64,000 bases of DNA, taken from positions 49,549 to 113,548 of the forward strand of contig DJEL01000043.1 of the NCBI GenBank assembly GCA_002432425.1. Reading direction: 5' to 3'. Numbering within the stretch: the stretch's first letter is position 1; each line of letters begins with the position of its first letter. Origin of the DNA: Lachnospiraceae bacterium UBA5899 (lineage in GTDB: Bacteria; Bacillota; Clostridia; Lachnospirales; Lachnospiraceae). The position numbers and the translations under genes were made by a program. Of the stretch, positions 32,990 through 41,522 are shown one piece after another. The notes beneath the pieces were generated by a model. That model saw only the letters and a list, made by a program, of their open reading frames with translations, did no database searches and was not told where the DNA came from.

Positions 32990-33308
32990 GCAGTGGGACC
33001 GGCAGAAAAAAGGATGCATTTTTTATGTAATTTGAAATTTGCTGTATGGTTTGTGAAATGGAAAGATGCAAATTTTGTATTTTCAAATATTTGCACTATA
33101 GTTAAAAAAATAAAAGAAGCAATTTTTGAAAAACTATGGAAATGCATCAAGCAGAATGGAGCATTTTTCAATGTAGAAAAGAAATGCTTTAAAAACACTG
33201 GGTATGGCGACAGCAAAATAGCAGAAAGTTTCAAAATGCTTTAAATGCGTCCAATAATAGAGCAGCAAACAGGAACGAAAATCATATATGCTTTAAAGTA
33301 AGTAAAAG
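32990..33308. other. AT-rich spacer after spoVAC, no gene supported
   Basis: Several short ATGC-containing segments recur (ATGCATTTTTT, AAATGCATC, AAATGCTTTAAA, AATGCTTTAAATG, ATGCTTTAAAG). A possible promoter (TTGTAT, 16 bases, TATAGT) lies near 33076-33104. An 83-codon open frame crosses the region, but it has no ribosome site and an odd composition, so it is not called. Confidence 0.4.
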
Positions 33309-33351
33309 AAAAGGAAGCAAACTATAAAAATAAGAGAGTTTGCTTCCTTTT
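33309..33351. terminator. Bidirectional intrinsic terminator
   Basis: AAAAGGAAGCAAACT (33309-33323) and AGTTTGCTTCCTTTT (33337-33351) form a perfect 15-bp stem with a 13-base loop, giving T runs on both strands. It serves the minus-strand nuclease-like gene and any leftward or rightward read-through. Confidence 0.85.
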
Positions 33352-33360
33352 GGGGAATAT

Positions 33361-34140
33361 TTATAAGAAATAGAAATGAATCAGGTTATCAAGATAGTCC
33401 AAATCAAGTGGGTGGTCTTTAGTTTCGCAGGTTATGATGAGCTGTTGCGTTGGAATGATACCGTTTTTTATAAAACGCTGCAGTTTATTGGCATTATCTT
33501 TCAGATAAGATTCTTTTTCCAACAACCCCAAATGCTCCCAGTAGTAAATGAGACCTGTTTTTGGGTGCATGATAGTGAAATCGGAATAGTGAGAGATGCC
33601 GTCCAGGGTTAAAAGACATTCGTAACGAAAGGGAATTTGATATTGGACTAAGAGGGAGACAATAAGGGATTCCGATTTGGAACGTACATAGATACCTGCT
33701 GTGGTTTTGTAAATAAGATTTTCAGGAAAATAGGGATTACTGTCAAAAGGGGCTTGCATCCATTCCTTGGCTTCTTTTGAAACGGACAAAAGTTGTGGAG
33801 ATAAAAGAGAATGAAGGGGAGAGTCGGGCAGTAACATTTTTGCGGCTGAGGAATGCGGCACTTGCATAAAATGGATATAAGGCCGCAAGGCTTTTTCTTC
33901 TGCTAAAAGTTCTTTTCGCAAAGCAGTTAAATATTTTTTCAGCGCTAACTGCTGAATCAGAAATTCATTTTTGGAAGAAAGATAGGTTCTCTTGTGATTT
34001 TGGGAAAGATAGTACTTGGATTGTCCGTTTACAGACCAACAGTTCAGTTGACCCGGCGGTAAATGGGATAACTGTTTCTCAATTTCGGTTAATTTTGCCG
34101 ATATAAATTCATAATGGTTTTTGAGTCTTTGAAATATCAT
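33361..34140 (-). CDS. PD-(D/E)XK nuclease-like protein of unknown role
   Basis: A 259-residue protein. The N-terminal half is helical and charged (coiled-coil-like; KYYLSQNHKRTYLSSKNE). The C-terminal half has a restriction-endonuclease-like order: a Glu helix (VRSKSESLIVSLL), a strand with Asp (HYSDFTIMHPKTG) and YYWEHLGLL, where Glu-His may replace the usual Glu-x-Lys. AGGAGG precedes the ATG and the perfect-stem terminator follows the stop. It stands alone in an AT-rich patch, and related single genes are scattered in Clostridia. Activity not proven; DNA or RNA cleavage is inference. Confidence 0.6.
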   Translation of the reverse strand: MIFQRLKNHYEFISAKLTEIEKQLSHLPPGQLNCWSVNGQSKYYLSQNHKRTYLSSKNEFLIQQLALKKYLTALRKELLAEEKALRPYIHFMQVPHSSAAKMLLPDSPLHSLLSPQLLSVSKEAKEWMQAPFDSNPYFPENLIYKTTAGIYVRSKSESLIVSLLVQYQIPFRYECLLTLDGISHYSDFTIMHPKTGLIYYWEHLGLLEKESYLKDNANKLQRFIKNGIIPTQQLIITCETKDHPLDLDYLDNLIHFYFL

Positions 34141-34334
34141 AGAAATTCCTCCTGAAAATAAGTGATAAAATAGATGTGAATGTAATAAGATAAGACTTGT
34201 TTATTATACTTGGAAATAGAAAAAACCGCAATCAAATTAAAAGAAAAATTATTGAAAAGCGGTCAAAAAATATACAAAATGCCAATCTCCCCAAATTGCC
34301 CTTAAATGCAAGATTGTATACATTTTTCGAGGGA

Positions 34335-34363
34335 TTGCAGTTTTATTCCCACTGTTGTATGAT
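34335..34363 (+). promoter_or_regulatory. Promoter of the GGDEF/EAL gene
   Basis: TTGCAG (34335-34340), 17-base spacer, TATGAT (34358-34363). Transcription would start near 34370, after the upstream in-frame ATG at 34355, which supports translation from 34385. Confidence 0.6.
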
Positions 34364-34384
34364 GAATATGAGGAGTTTGAGAAA

Positions 34385-36079
34385 ATGGACAAAAGAATAG
34401 AAATTGATGACAGATTAGCTTCTTTTTATGATAAATTGTATGCGGACAATTCCACAGTAGAAGCTTGCAGAGACAGGGCGGCAGTTGCCCTTGCGGAGAT
34501 AGCCGATGACCTGCGCTTGGGCAGAATGGAGCTGACACTGGATGCACCGGTGTCAGTATTGAGACCTGCGGGCGCTTATAAAACGGGCACTCTTTATGAC
34601 AGAAAAGAGGGTACCGTTTGCGAACAATGCTTTTTACGGGTATACCCGATTTCGGACGGCGGACAGGTGCGGTGTAAGTGGTATCCCTATGGAAAAGAGC
34701 CTTTTTCGGAAGGGGAACAGAAAGTACTGCATTTGATTTCCGAGGAAATATTCCAGCAGTTCAGCCGTGTTTCCATGCAGAATTTGCTGACGCATGTGAT
34801 ACAGACGGATATGGCGACCGGCGTAGCCAATCAGGCGGCGTTTATGGGACATGCGGCAAAGCTGTTTGCACAGAGAAAACTGGATGATTATGCCATTCTA
34901 TTCTTTAATATTCATAATTTTAAATATGTAAATAAAGTATTTCCCTATGATGAAGGCGATAAGGTTCTGAAAAAATATGCCTGCGAAGTAAACAGTTATT
35001 GCCGGGAAGAGGAAATGCTGGCCCGGCTTGGCGGTGATAATTTTGTGGCACTGGTGAAAAAAGACCGCCTGCCGGAAATGCTTGAGAAGCTGCAGAATGT
35101 ACGGCTGTTCCATGAAACACCCCGCAAATCCAAGAATTTTGTGTTCGGCGCAACCATCGGCTACAGTGAGTTAAACGGCATTGCCAGACCGCAGGATGTA
35201 ATGGCAAGAGCCAGCATTGCCTATCAGGCAGCCAGGTTAAAGGGGACGGGGATTGCCGTAAAATTTTCCGACGACATCCAGAAGACCATGATGCAGAACC
35301 AGAGCATTATCGCAAACTTCATGGCGGCACTGGAAGAAAGAGAATTTCAGGTGTATTACCAGCCCAAGGTCAATATCAAGGACAAGACACTTTGCGGTGC
35401 GGAGGCTCTGGTCAGATGGCAGAGGGATGGAAAACTGATATCCCCCATGCAGTTTATTCCGCAGCTTGAAAGAGAAGGCAGTATTATCAAACTGGATTAT
35501 TACATGCTGGAAGAGGTCTGTCATTTCTTAAGAAGGTGGATGGACGAAGGGCATGCTCCCATCTGTATTTCCGTCAACTTTTCCAGGAAGCATCTGGACG
35601 AGGACGATATGGTGGAGCATATTGTTTCCATTTTGGACGAGCATGACATTGCCCATCAGTACATAGAAATTGAACTGACGGAGAGCGAGGATTTCCAGAA
35701 TTACGAAATCATGACGAACATCGTCAACGAGCTTTCCGAGGCGGGAATCGGTACTTCCATGGACGACTTCGGAACCGGATTCTCTTCCCTCAACATGATA
35801 AAGAAGCTGGATTTGAATGTGATTAAAATTGACAAATCCTTTATCCCGCTGGAAACGGATTATCCCGGCAAAGATAAGGATATGATTATGTTCTGCAACA
35901 TTGTGACTCTTTTGCGTGAACTGGGTAAAAAGACCATTGCGGAGGGTGTGGAAACACAGCAGCAGCTGCGGTATCTGGAAAACGCAGGATGCGATATCGT
36001 ACAGGGATATGTATTTGACAAGCCGCTCTGCGAAGCGGATTTCCGAAAGAGACTGGAAGACGGCTACGGGAGTCACTGA
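34385..36079 (+). CDS. GGDEF/EAL protein, probable c-di-GMP phosphodiesterase
   Basis: A soluble protein of 564 residues. After an N-terminal sensory region of about 140 residues comes a GGDEF domain whose signature reads GGDNF (near residue 215), so cyclase activity is doubtful. The EAL domain keeps its key residues: GAEALVRW (near 339), ELTESE, SMDDFGTGFSSL (near 459), VIKIDKSFI, AEGVET and QGYVFDKP. It most likely hydrolyses c-di-GMP, perhaps with GTP binding to the degenerate domain as an activator. AGGAG lies 9 bases before the chosen ATG. Monocistronic. Confidence 0.92.
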   Translation: MDKRIEIDDRLASFYDKLYADNSTVEACRDRAAVALAEIADDLRLGRMELTLDAPVSVLRPAGAYKTGTLYDRKEGTVCEQCFLRVYPISDGGQVRCKWYPYGKEPFSEGEQKVLHLISEEIFQQFSRVSMQNLLTHVIQTDMATGVANQAAFMGHAAKLFAQRKLDDYAILFFNIHNFKYVNKVFPYDEGDKVLKKYACEVNSYCREEEMLARLGGDNFVALVKKDRLPEMLEKLQNVRLFHETPRKSKNFVFGATIGYSELNGIARPQDVMARASIAYQAARLKGTGIAVKFSDDIQKTMMQNQSIIANFMAALEEREFQVYYQPKVNIKDKTLCGAEALVRWQRDGKLISPMQFIPQLEREGSIIKLDYYMLEEVCHFLRRWMDEGHAPICISVNFSRKHLDEDDMVEHIVSILDEHDIAHQYIEIELTESEDFQNYEIMTNIVNELSEAGIGTSMDDFGTGFSSLNMIKKLDLNVIKIDKSFIPLETDYPGKDKDMIMFCNIVTLLRELGKKTIAEGVETQQQLRYLENAGCDIVQGYVFDKPLCEADFRKRLEDGYGSH

Positions 36080-36106
36080 AAACAGAAATACAAAACAGAA
36101 ACATAA

Positions 36107-36140
36107 AAACAGGGACTGTCTTTAGCGGTCCCTGTTTTTT
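36107..36140 (+). terminator. Intrinsic terminator after the GGDEF/EAL gene
   Basis: AAACAGGGAC (36107-36116) pairs with GTCCCTGTTT (36128-36137) and is followed by T residues to 36140. Confidence 0.88.
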
Positions 36141-36186
36141 AAAGAGGAATGAAGAAAATTAAAACAAAATCTATATAAAACGCAAT

Positions 36187-37770
36187 TTATAAAAGCTCAG
36201 AGGGTTTTGTGATTGCGTGTTCGGACCAGGAATCGGTTTCGGCTGCGCCGGAAGGACCTGCGGAAGCTTCATAGGACTCGACAGTAATGGTGTAGCTGCC
36301 GGTTCCTTTTTCGTAAACGGTGCCGTCTGCGCCGACGATGGAAACGGTTTTGCCCTTTTCGTCTACGATGGTTCCCGCATTGTAAAGGGAAGTAACGGTG
36401 CTGTTTCCGGTTACCGTCCATGTAGAGTCCGCGCTGATGTATACGTTGCAGTAACCCGTACCGCCGTCACCGGCATAGGTTTCATCCTGTACAAAGGAGC
36501 CCTTCAGGGTGCTGCCGTTTGTCATGTAGAAATCCAGTTCGCTGATGCTGTCCCAGACAACTTTTCCCTGCATATCCTGACTGTCGGCGGTGAAACGGCA
36601 CTGGGCGCCGTTGGAACCGGAAGTTCCCCATCCGCGTTCGTTATTGTTGCCGGTGCACATCAGGAAAAATTCACTGTCGGAAGGATAGGTGATATCCACG
36701 TTGGAAAGTAAAATATCGGATTCCGTATTGGTGGTGTAAATGAGCCCGCCGTTTTTCGCGGTAATGGAACCGCCGACTACCTGCAAGGAGCTGGAGCCGA
36801 TTTCGGAGTCGCCGGACATGCTCTGGTAAACAATCATGTTCCAGGTGGTATCGTTCTGGCTTAAATCCTTCATGTTGCCGGTGATGTTGCAGTCAAACAG
36901 GCTTAAGGAGTTAAGACCCTCGATGCAGACGGCTTCGGAACCGTTGGCGGTAAGGATGGCATTATGAACGGCAATATCGGCTGTGCAGTAAACGGCAGGA
37001 GAGCCTTCGCCGTTGCTTACATAAGTGCCGCCGTCCACTACCATGGTGCCGCCGCCACGGTCGCTGCGGATGGCTGCGGAAGACTCACCGCTTGTTTCCA
37101 CATCCAAATCCCAGGCATATAAGGTGCCGCCGCCGGCCGCATGGATACCTCCTGAGGTATTCTGCAGGGTTTTAATGGCGGAGTCCGCTATGTAAACGAC
37201 ACTGTTTCCGTAGGAGAAAACGCCGGCACCGCCGGAAGCATCGGTGGTAATGTCCGCATTTTTGATGTATGCCGTGCCCTCGGTGGCAAGTACGGCAGCA
37301 CCTACGCCGTAAAAGCTGGAATTGTCACCGCCGGTACTGTCGGATGAGGTACGGGAAACGGTGCTGTCTGTAAGGACTGCCGTTGCCTGACCGGAAATGC
37401 GGACCGCATTTTCATCGGTTCCGGTGGAAGTATAGGTTTTGCCGGATTCGGAGGTGTCTTCCGAAATATCCTTTACGGCATCGTAATTGTCAATTCCGTC
37501 AAAATTGCTGCCGCCGGGACCGCCTGCACCGGGTCCCATGTCACCGCCGGGGCCGCCGTTTCCGGGACCTTTTCCGTCAGCGGGCGGTTCGCCGTCCGGC
37601 TTTTCGGGAGCATCCCCGGGTTCTCCATCCGGTTTTTCGGGAGCAGTCTGTTCGGTTGTATTGGTTGTATCTGTATCATCCGTACTGGTTTTGCCGCAGC
37701 CGCTTAAAGAAGAAGCCGCCAGCATAAGAGAGAGGGTCATGGCAAAAAGCTTGTAATTTTTGTTCTTCAT
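36187..37770 (-). CDS. Secreted lipoprotein with parallel beta-helix
   Basis: A 527-residue protein. The signal peptide ends in the lipobox LSGC (Cys25). Residues 26-90 are Thr/Pro/Gly-rich with a repeated EKPDGEP unit and a glycine-rich GGPGG stretch. The rest is a repetitive solenoid of short strands and Gly/Asn turns (for example VYIADSAIKTL, TLYAWDLDVETSG, MVVDGGTYVSNGEGSPAVYC), typical of right-handed beta-helix surface proteins. AAGGAGGTAA fixes the ATG at 37770. No catalytic motif is visible; a polysaccharide- or surface-binding role is possible. Confidence 0.8.
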   Translation of the reverse strand: MKNKNYKLFAMTLSLMLAASSLSGCGKTSTDDTDTTNTTEQTAPEKPDGEPGDAPEKPDGEPPADGKGPGNGGPGGDMGPGAGGPGGSNFDGIDNYDAVKDISEDTSESGKTYTSTGTDENAVRISGQATAVLTDSTVSRTSSDSTGGDNSSFYGVGAAVLATEGTAYIKNADITTDASGGAGVFSYGNSVVYIADSAIKTLQNTSGGIHAAGGGTLYAWDLDVETSGESSAAIRSDRGGGTMVVDGGTYVSNGEGSPAVYCTADIAVHNAILTANGSEAVCIEGLNSLSLFDCNITGNMKDLSQNDTTWNMIVYQSMSGDSEIGSSSLQVVGGSITAKNGGLIYTTNTESDILLSNVDITYPSDSEFFLMCTGNNNERGWGTSGSNGAQCRFTADSQDMQGKVVWDSISELDFYMTNGSTLKGSFVQDETYAGDGGTGYCNVYISADSTWTVTGNSTVTSLYNAGTIVDEKGKTVSIVGADGTVYEKGTGSYTITVESYEASAGPSGAAETDSWSEHAITKPSELL

Positions 37771-37964
37771 AACGATTACCTCCTTCAAGAAAAGTCTGTT
37801 GTGTTTTGTTATTTTCTATTTTACAAATCTTTGTGATGAAAAAATGGAGAAAATGTGTGCAAAATGTGAAATCAGTGGAAAAAAATTTTGTTTCGTGGTA
37901 AGGTAAAAATCAGTAGAAACAGAACATATTTACTTTGAAATCATAAAATCATGGAAAGAATAAA

Positions 37965-39263
37965 ATGAAGAACGAGAAAAAGAAATTACTAATCTATATA
38001 GCGGGCGGCTGCGGAGCGCTGGCGCTGGGACTGGGAATTGTGGCGTACCGGCATCCGCATGTGGCAGCAGCCAACGGAGCAGTGGTATCGGCAGCCGGAA
38101 ATGACATGGAGCGGGCGGCAGCGGATATATCTGACTCGGACAACACGGCAACGGAGACAACGGTTTCCGGCAATGCAGCCGCGGCGTTTTCCACCCAGGC
38201 TTTGGAGGGGGGCATGACGCTGGCGGACCTCCCGGCGCTGACCATTGCGTCCGGCGTTTCCTTTGCCGAGGTGCAGGACCCGGAAGCCATCAGCTTTGCC
38301 GTAGCGCCGGATGAAGAAGAGTCGGAATACGCAAACCTGGCGATTGCCAAAGTTACCGATTATGTGAATGTGCGCAGCCTGCCCGGCACGGACGGCGAGA
38401 TTGTGGGAAAGATTTATAACGGTTCCGTGGCGCAGGTGCTGGCAACGGCGGGGGACAATGACGACTGGTTCCAGATTATTTCCGGCGATGTGGAAGGCTT
38501 TATCAAAGCGGAATATTTCTTATACGGCGAAGAAGCGGAAGCGGTGATTGACCAGTATGTAACGTATTATGCGACGGTACTGGCGGACCGTCTGAATGTA
38601 AGAGAAGAGCAGTCCGCGGACAGCAAGCGGATTGGTTACATAGACAACGGCGAGAATGTCAAAGTGGTGGAAGATTGCGGAGACTGGCTGAAAGTGCAGT
38701 ATACGGACAGCAAACAGGGTTATGTTTCGGCGGAATACGTTTCCGTGTATGAAGAATTTGTGTATGCCAAATCCATAGAGGAGGAACGCCGGGAAGAGGC
38801 GGAACGGCAGGCACTGGCGGCGAGAGCGCAGGAAGCGGAGCAGAGCACCCCGGAGGTGATTGGCAACATTACCTTCCCGACCAACCAGTACACTTCCAAT
38901 GAGGAGCTGCGTACCGCCATTGTGGACTATGCGATGCAGTATCTGAGCAACAAATATGTGCACGGCGGCAGAAGCCTGGCAGGCGGAACGGACTGTTCCG
39001 GTTTTACCTGTTATATCTATAAAGACTTTGGCTATTCCATAAGCCGTACCCCCAGCGGACAGTATTCCACCAATGGCAGAAGCATTGGCTACGACGAAAT
39101 CCAGCCGGGCGATATTATCTGCTACGGCAAAAGCAAATGTACGCATGTGGGACTGTATATCGGCGACGGACAGATTATCCATTCCGCCAATTCCAGAAAG
39201 GGTGTCATTATCAGTGCGGCGGACTACGACAACATATTGGCAATTAAGAATGTAATCGATTAA
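37965..39263 (+). CDS. SH3b-NlpC/P60 cell-wall endopeptidase
   Basis: A 432-residue exported protein: N-terminal membrane/signal segment, an Ala/Ser-rich region, two bacterial SH3 domains (VTDYVNVRSLPGTDGEIVGKI near 125 and ADRLNVREEQSADSKRIGYI near 205), a charged helical linker (about 265-290), and an NlpC/P60 domain with catalytic Cys in GGTDCSGFTC (about 343), His in THVGLYIG and a second His in IIHSAN. Such enzymes cut peptide stems of peptidoglycan. It stands alone and is followed at once by a strong terminator. Confidence 0.95.
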   Translation: MKNEKKKLLIYIAGGCGALALGLGIVAYRHPHVAAANGAVVSAAGNDMERAAADISDSDNTATETTVSGNAAAAFSTQALEGGMTLADLPALTIASGVSFAEVQDPEAISFAVAPDEEESEYANLAIAKVTDYVNVRSLPGTDGEIVGKIYNGSVAQVLATAGDNDDWFQIISGDVEGFIKAEYFLYGEEAEAVIDQYVTYYATVLADRLNVREEQSADSKRIGYIDNGENVKVVEDCGDWLKVQYTDSKQGYVSAEYVSVYEEFVYAKSIEEERREEAERQALAARAQEAEQSTPEVIGNITFPTNQYTSNEELRTAIVDYAMQYLSNKYVHGGRSLAGGTDCSGFTCYIYKDFGYSISRTPSGQYSTNGRSIGYDEIQPGDIICYGKSKCTHVGLYIGDGQIIHSANSRKGVIISAADYDNILAIKNVID

Positions 39264-39298
39264 AAAAGAGCCTTTGGAAAATTTCCAAGGGCTCTTTT
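39264..39298. terminator. Bidirectional intrinsic terminator
   Basis: AAAAGAGCC-TTTGGAAA pairs with TTTCCAA-GGGCTCTTTT across a single-base loop region. It ends the NlpC/P60 transcript and, on the minus strand, the small Cys-rich ORF, whose stop is 5 bases away. Confidence 0.88.
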
Positions 39299-39302
39299 AT
39301 CA

Positions 39303-39368
39303 TTAGCATCCGAAACAGTTACGGATAAGGTTAAGCAGATTGCAGTTATTGAAAAATTTGAAACACAT
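39303..39368 (-). CDS. 21-residue cysteine-rich peptide
   Basis: The ORF encodes a peptide beginning MCFKFFNNCNLLNLI and ending RNCFGC, with four cysteines (2, 9, 18, 21), five Asn and a hydrophobic face. A perfect AAAGGAGGT lies 7 bases before the ATG, a promoter with a structured leader precedes it, and a terminator follows. Those signals argue for a real gene despite its size. It resembles no peptide I can name; a metal-binding, membrane-active or leader peptide are possibilities. Confidence 0.6.
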   Translation of the reverse strand: MCFKFFNNCNLLNLIRNCFGC

Positions 39369-39390
39369 ACTATTTACCTCCTTTTCAGAT

Positions 39391-39497
39391 TTTGTGCCCG
39401 GCGGTTCTGCGTTGCAGAAGATGGTATCTATGGATTATTTTGTCCGGCGTCTGACGTGTTGCCTGTCAGTTTGTAGTACGCCTTGCCTGAGCACAAA
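39391..39497 (-). ncRNA. Structured 5' leader RNA of the Cys-rich peptide gene
   Basis: The roughly 107-nt leader folds as a multi-branch junction. The closing stem pairs UUUGUGCUC (39497-39489) with GGGCACAAA (39399-39391), extended by GGC with GCC. Inside, GGCGU (39482-39478) pairs with ACGCC (39450-39446) and CUGAC (39469-39465) with GUCAG (39455-39451) around a 9-nt loop. A final hairpin pairs UUCUGC with GCAGAA (39419-39405) around AAC. It ends 13 nt before the ribosome site. No known riboswitch class was recognised. Helices are seen by eye; ligand sensing is inference. Confidence 0.5.
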
Positions 39498-39500
39498 TGA

Positions 39501-39529
39501 ATTGTAACAATTTTGTAACAATTACGCAA
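39501..39529 (-). promoter_or_regulatory. Promoter of the Cys-rich peptide transcript
   Basis: TTGCGT (39529-39524), 17-base spacer, TACAAT (39506-39501) on the minus strand; AATTGTTACAA is repeated across spacer and -10. Predicted +1 is near 39494, at the start of the leader's closing stem. Confidence 0.55.
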
Positions 39530-39542
39530 TGGGAGATGAATG

Positions 39543-39564
39543 GTAAAACTGGAAGCTACTTCCA
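39543..39564 (-). terminator. Terminator of the ABC exporter operon
   Basis: On the minus strand TGGAAG (39564-39559) pairs with CTTCCA (39555-39550) across a TAG loop, followed by GTTTTA, six bases after the last stop of the operon. Confidence 0.6.
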
Positions 39565-39569
39565 ATCCC

Positions 39570-41522
39570 TTATTCCAAATCAAAAGCACCGGTGTACAAC
39601 TGGTAATAGGTGCCCTTTTCGGCAATCAGTTTTTCATGGTTGCCGCGTTCGATGATACGTCCGTGGTCGAGTACCATAATCACATCGGAGTTCTGGACGG
39701 TGGAAAGTCTGTGGGCAATGACAAATACCGTACGTCCCTGCATCAGCTTATCCATACCGCTCTGTACGAGAGCTTCCGTTCGGGTATCGATAGAAGAGGT
39801 TGCTTCGTCCAAAATCATGACCGGCGGATTGGAAACAGCCGCTCTGGCAATGGAAATAAGCTGGCGCTGTCCCTGGGAAAGACCGCTGCCGTCACCCTTT
39901 AAGACAGTGTTGTAGCCGTCCGGCAGCATGCGGATAAAGCTGTCGGCATTGGCAAGCTTTGCGGCGGCAATGCATTCTTCATCCGTAGCATTGGGATTGG
40001 AGTAACGTAAGTTTTCCATAATTGTGCCGGTAAATAAGTTAACATCCTGCAGTACCATGCCGAGGGAACGGCGCAGGTCCGCTTTTTTGATTTTGTTGAT
40101 GTTGATGCCGTCGTAACGGATTTTACCGTCGGCAATATCATAAAAACGGTTAATCAGGTTGGTAATGGTGGTTTTGCCCGCACCGGTGGAACCGACAAAG
40201 GCAACCTTTTCGCCGGGGTTCGCATACAGGGTAATGTCGTGCAGAATTTCCTTGTCGGGATTGTAACCGAAGTCCACATGATCCAGTACGATTTCACCCC
40301 GCAGGCGGGTATAGGTAACGGTACCGTCGTGGTGGGGATGTTTCCATGCCCAGACACCGGTGTAGCGGTCGGTTTCGGTAAGAGAACCATCTTCGTTTTC
40401 CACGGCATTTACCAGGGTAACATAACCTCCGTCGGTTTCGGGCGCTTCGTCCATGAAAGCGAAGATACGGGAAGCACCTGCAAGAGCTGTGACGATGGAG
40501 TTATACTGGTTGGAAATCTGGGAAATCGGCTGGGTAAAGTTTCTCGACAGCGTCAGGAATGAAGCAATCATACCGACGGTCATGGTGTGGAAGCCGGTCA
40601 GCCCTAAATTGGGAACTTTGGCAATGGCAAGGTAAGCGCCTAAAACGGCAACGATCACATACTGGATGTAACCGAGGGCGTTCATAAGAGGCATCATGGC
40701 GCCGCCGTGACCGTTTGCCTTGGCGGAATTTTCTTCCCACCGTTTATTGCGGCGGACCATTTCCTCACGGGCTTTTCCTTCGTGACAGAAGACCTTGATA
40801 ACCTTCTGACCGTTAATCATTTCCTCAATGTAGCCGTCCAAATCGGCAAGGGTTTTCTGCTGCGCCATAAAGTAGCGGCCGCTTTTCTTCATAATAATTT
40901 TGGCAAACTGCATAACGAGGAAAAGCACCGCCAGCACCACGATTGTCAGCCAGACACTGATGTTCAGCATGCAGAAGAACACGGCGGTAATGGTAAATGC
41001 GGAAGAAATAAGCTGCGCCATGGACTGGGCAATCATCTGCCGCAGGGCATCCGTATCGTTGGTGTAAAGACTCATGATGTCGCCGTGGGTGTGGGAGTCA
41101 AAATAACGGATGGGCAGCTTCTGCATTTTTTCAAACATTTCATCACGGATGGTTTTTAAGGTGCCCTGGGCTGCGGTTACCATCTGTCTGTTATAAAGAT
41201 AAGTGGATAACGCGCCTACCAGGTAAATCACCGCCATGACAGCAAGCGCCTTGATAAGCCCGGAATAATCAGGGGCTCCGGCGGAGGCTAAAAGCGGCGT
41301 GATGTAATCGTCAATCAGGGACTGCAGAAACATAGAGGAGGCAGCGCTCGCCAATGCGGAAAGAAGAATGCAGACGGTAACTAAAATCAGGGTGCCCCTG
41401 TATGCCTTCAGGTAGGAAAGCAGTCTTTTTAAGGTTTTCATATCCAGCTTCTGCCGGGGGCGTTTGCCGAAATCGGGTTCTTTGCCGGGCATGGCTTTTG
41501 TTTCGTTTTTTTCGTTAGGCAT
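39570..41522 (-). CDS. ABC exporter half-transporter (canonical ATPase)
   Basis: A 650-residue type IV ABC exporter subunit: six-helix membrane domain (about residues 35-330), an insert of about 45 residues before the ATPase, then GSTGAGKTT (Walker A), LSQGQRQL (signature) and ILDEATSSID (Walker B with catalytic Glu), and IAHRLSTV. The start is the ATG after AAAGGAGAG, overlapping the previous gene by 8 bp. With the preceding half-transporter, whose ATPase is degenerate, it should form a heterodimeric multidrug exporter (BmrCD/LmrCD-like). Confidence 0.93.
   Translation of the reverse strand: MPNEKNETKAMPGKEPDFGKRPRQKLDMKTLKRLLSYLKAYRGTLILVTVCILLSALASAASSMFLQSLIDDYITPLLASAGAPDYSGLIKALAVMAVIYLVGALSTYLYNRQMVTAAQGTLKTIRDEMFEKMQKLPIRYFDSHTHGDIMSLYTNDTDALRQMIAQSMAQLISSAFTITAVFFCMLNISVWLTIVVLAVLFLVMQFAKIIMKKSGRYFMAQQKTLADLDGYIEEMINGQKVIKVFCHEGKAREEMVRRNKRWEENSAKANGHGGAMMPLMNALGYIQYVIVAVLGAYLAIAKVPNLGLTGFHTMTVGMIASFLTLSRNFTQPISQISNQYNSIVTALAGASRIFAFMDEAPETDGGYVTLVNAVENEDGSLTETDRYTGVWAWKHPHHDGTVTYTRLRGEIVLDHVDFGYNPDKEILHDITLYANPGEKVAFVGSTGAGKTTITNLINRFYDIADGKIRYDGININKIKKADLRRSLGMVLQDVNLFTGTIMENLRYSNPNATDEECIAAAKLANADSFIRMLPDGYNTVLKGDGSGLSQGQRQLISIARAAVSNPPVMILDEATSSIDTRTEALVQSGMDKLMQGRTVFVIAHRLSTVQNSDVIMVLDHGRIIERGNHEKLIAEKGTYYQLYTGAFDLE

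Noticed and set aside
32993..33244. 83-codon open frame after spoVAC
   Set aside because: No ribosome site, composition of AT-rich non-coding DNA, no recognisable motif.
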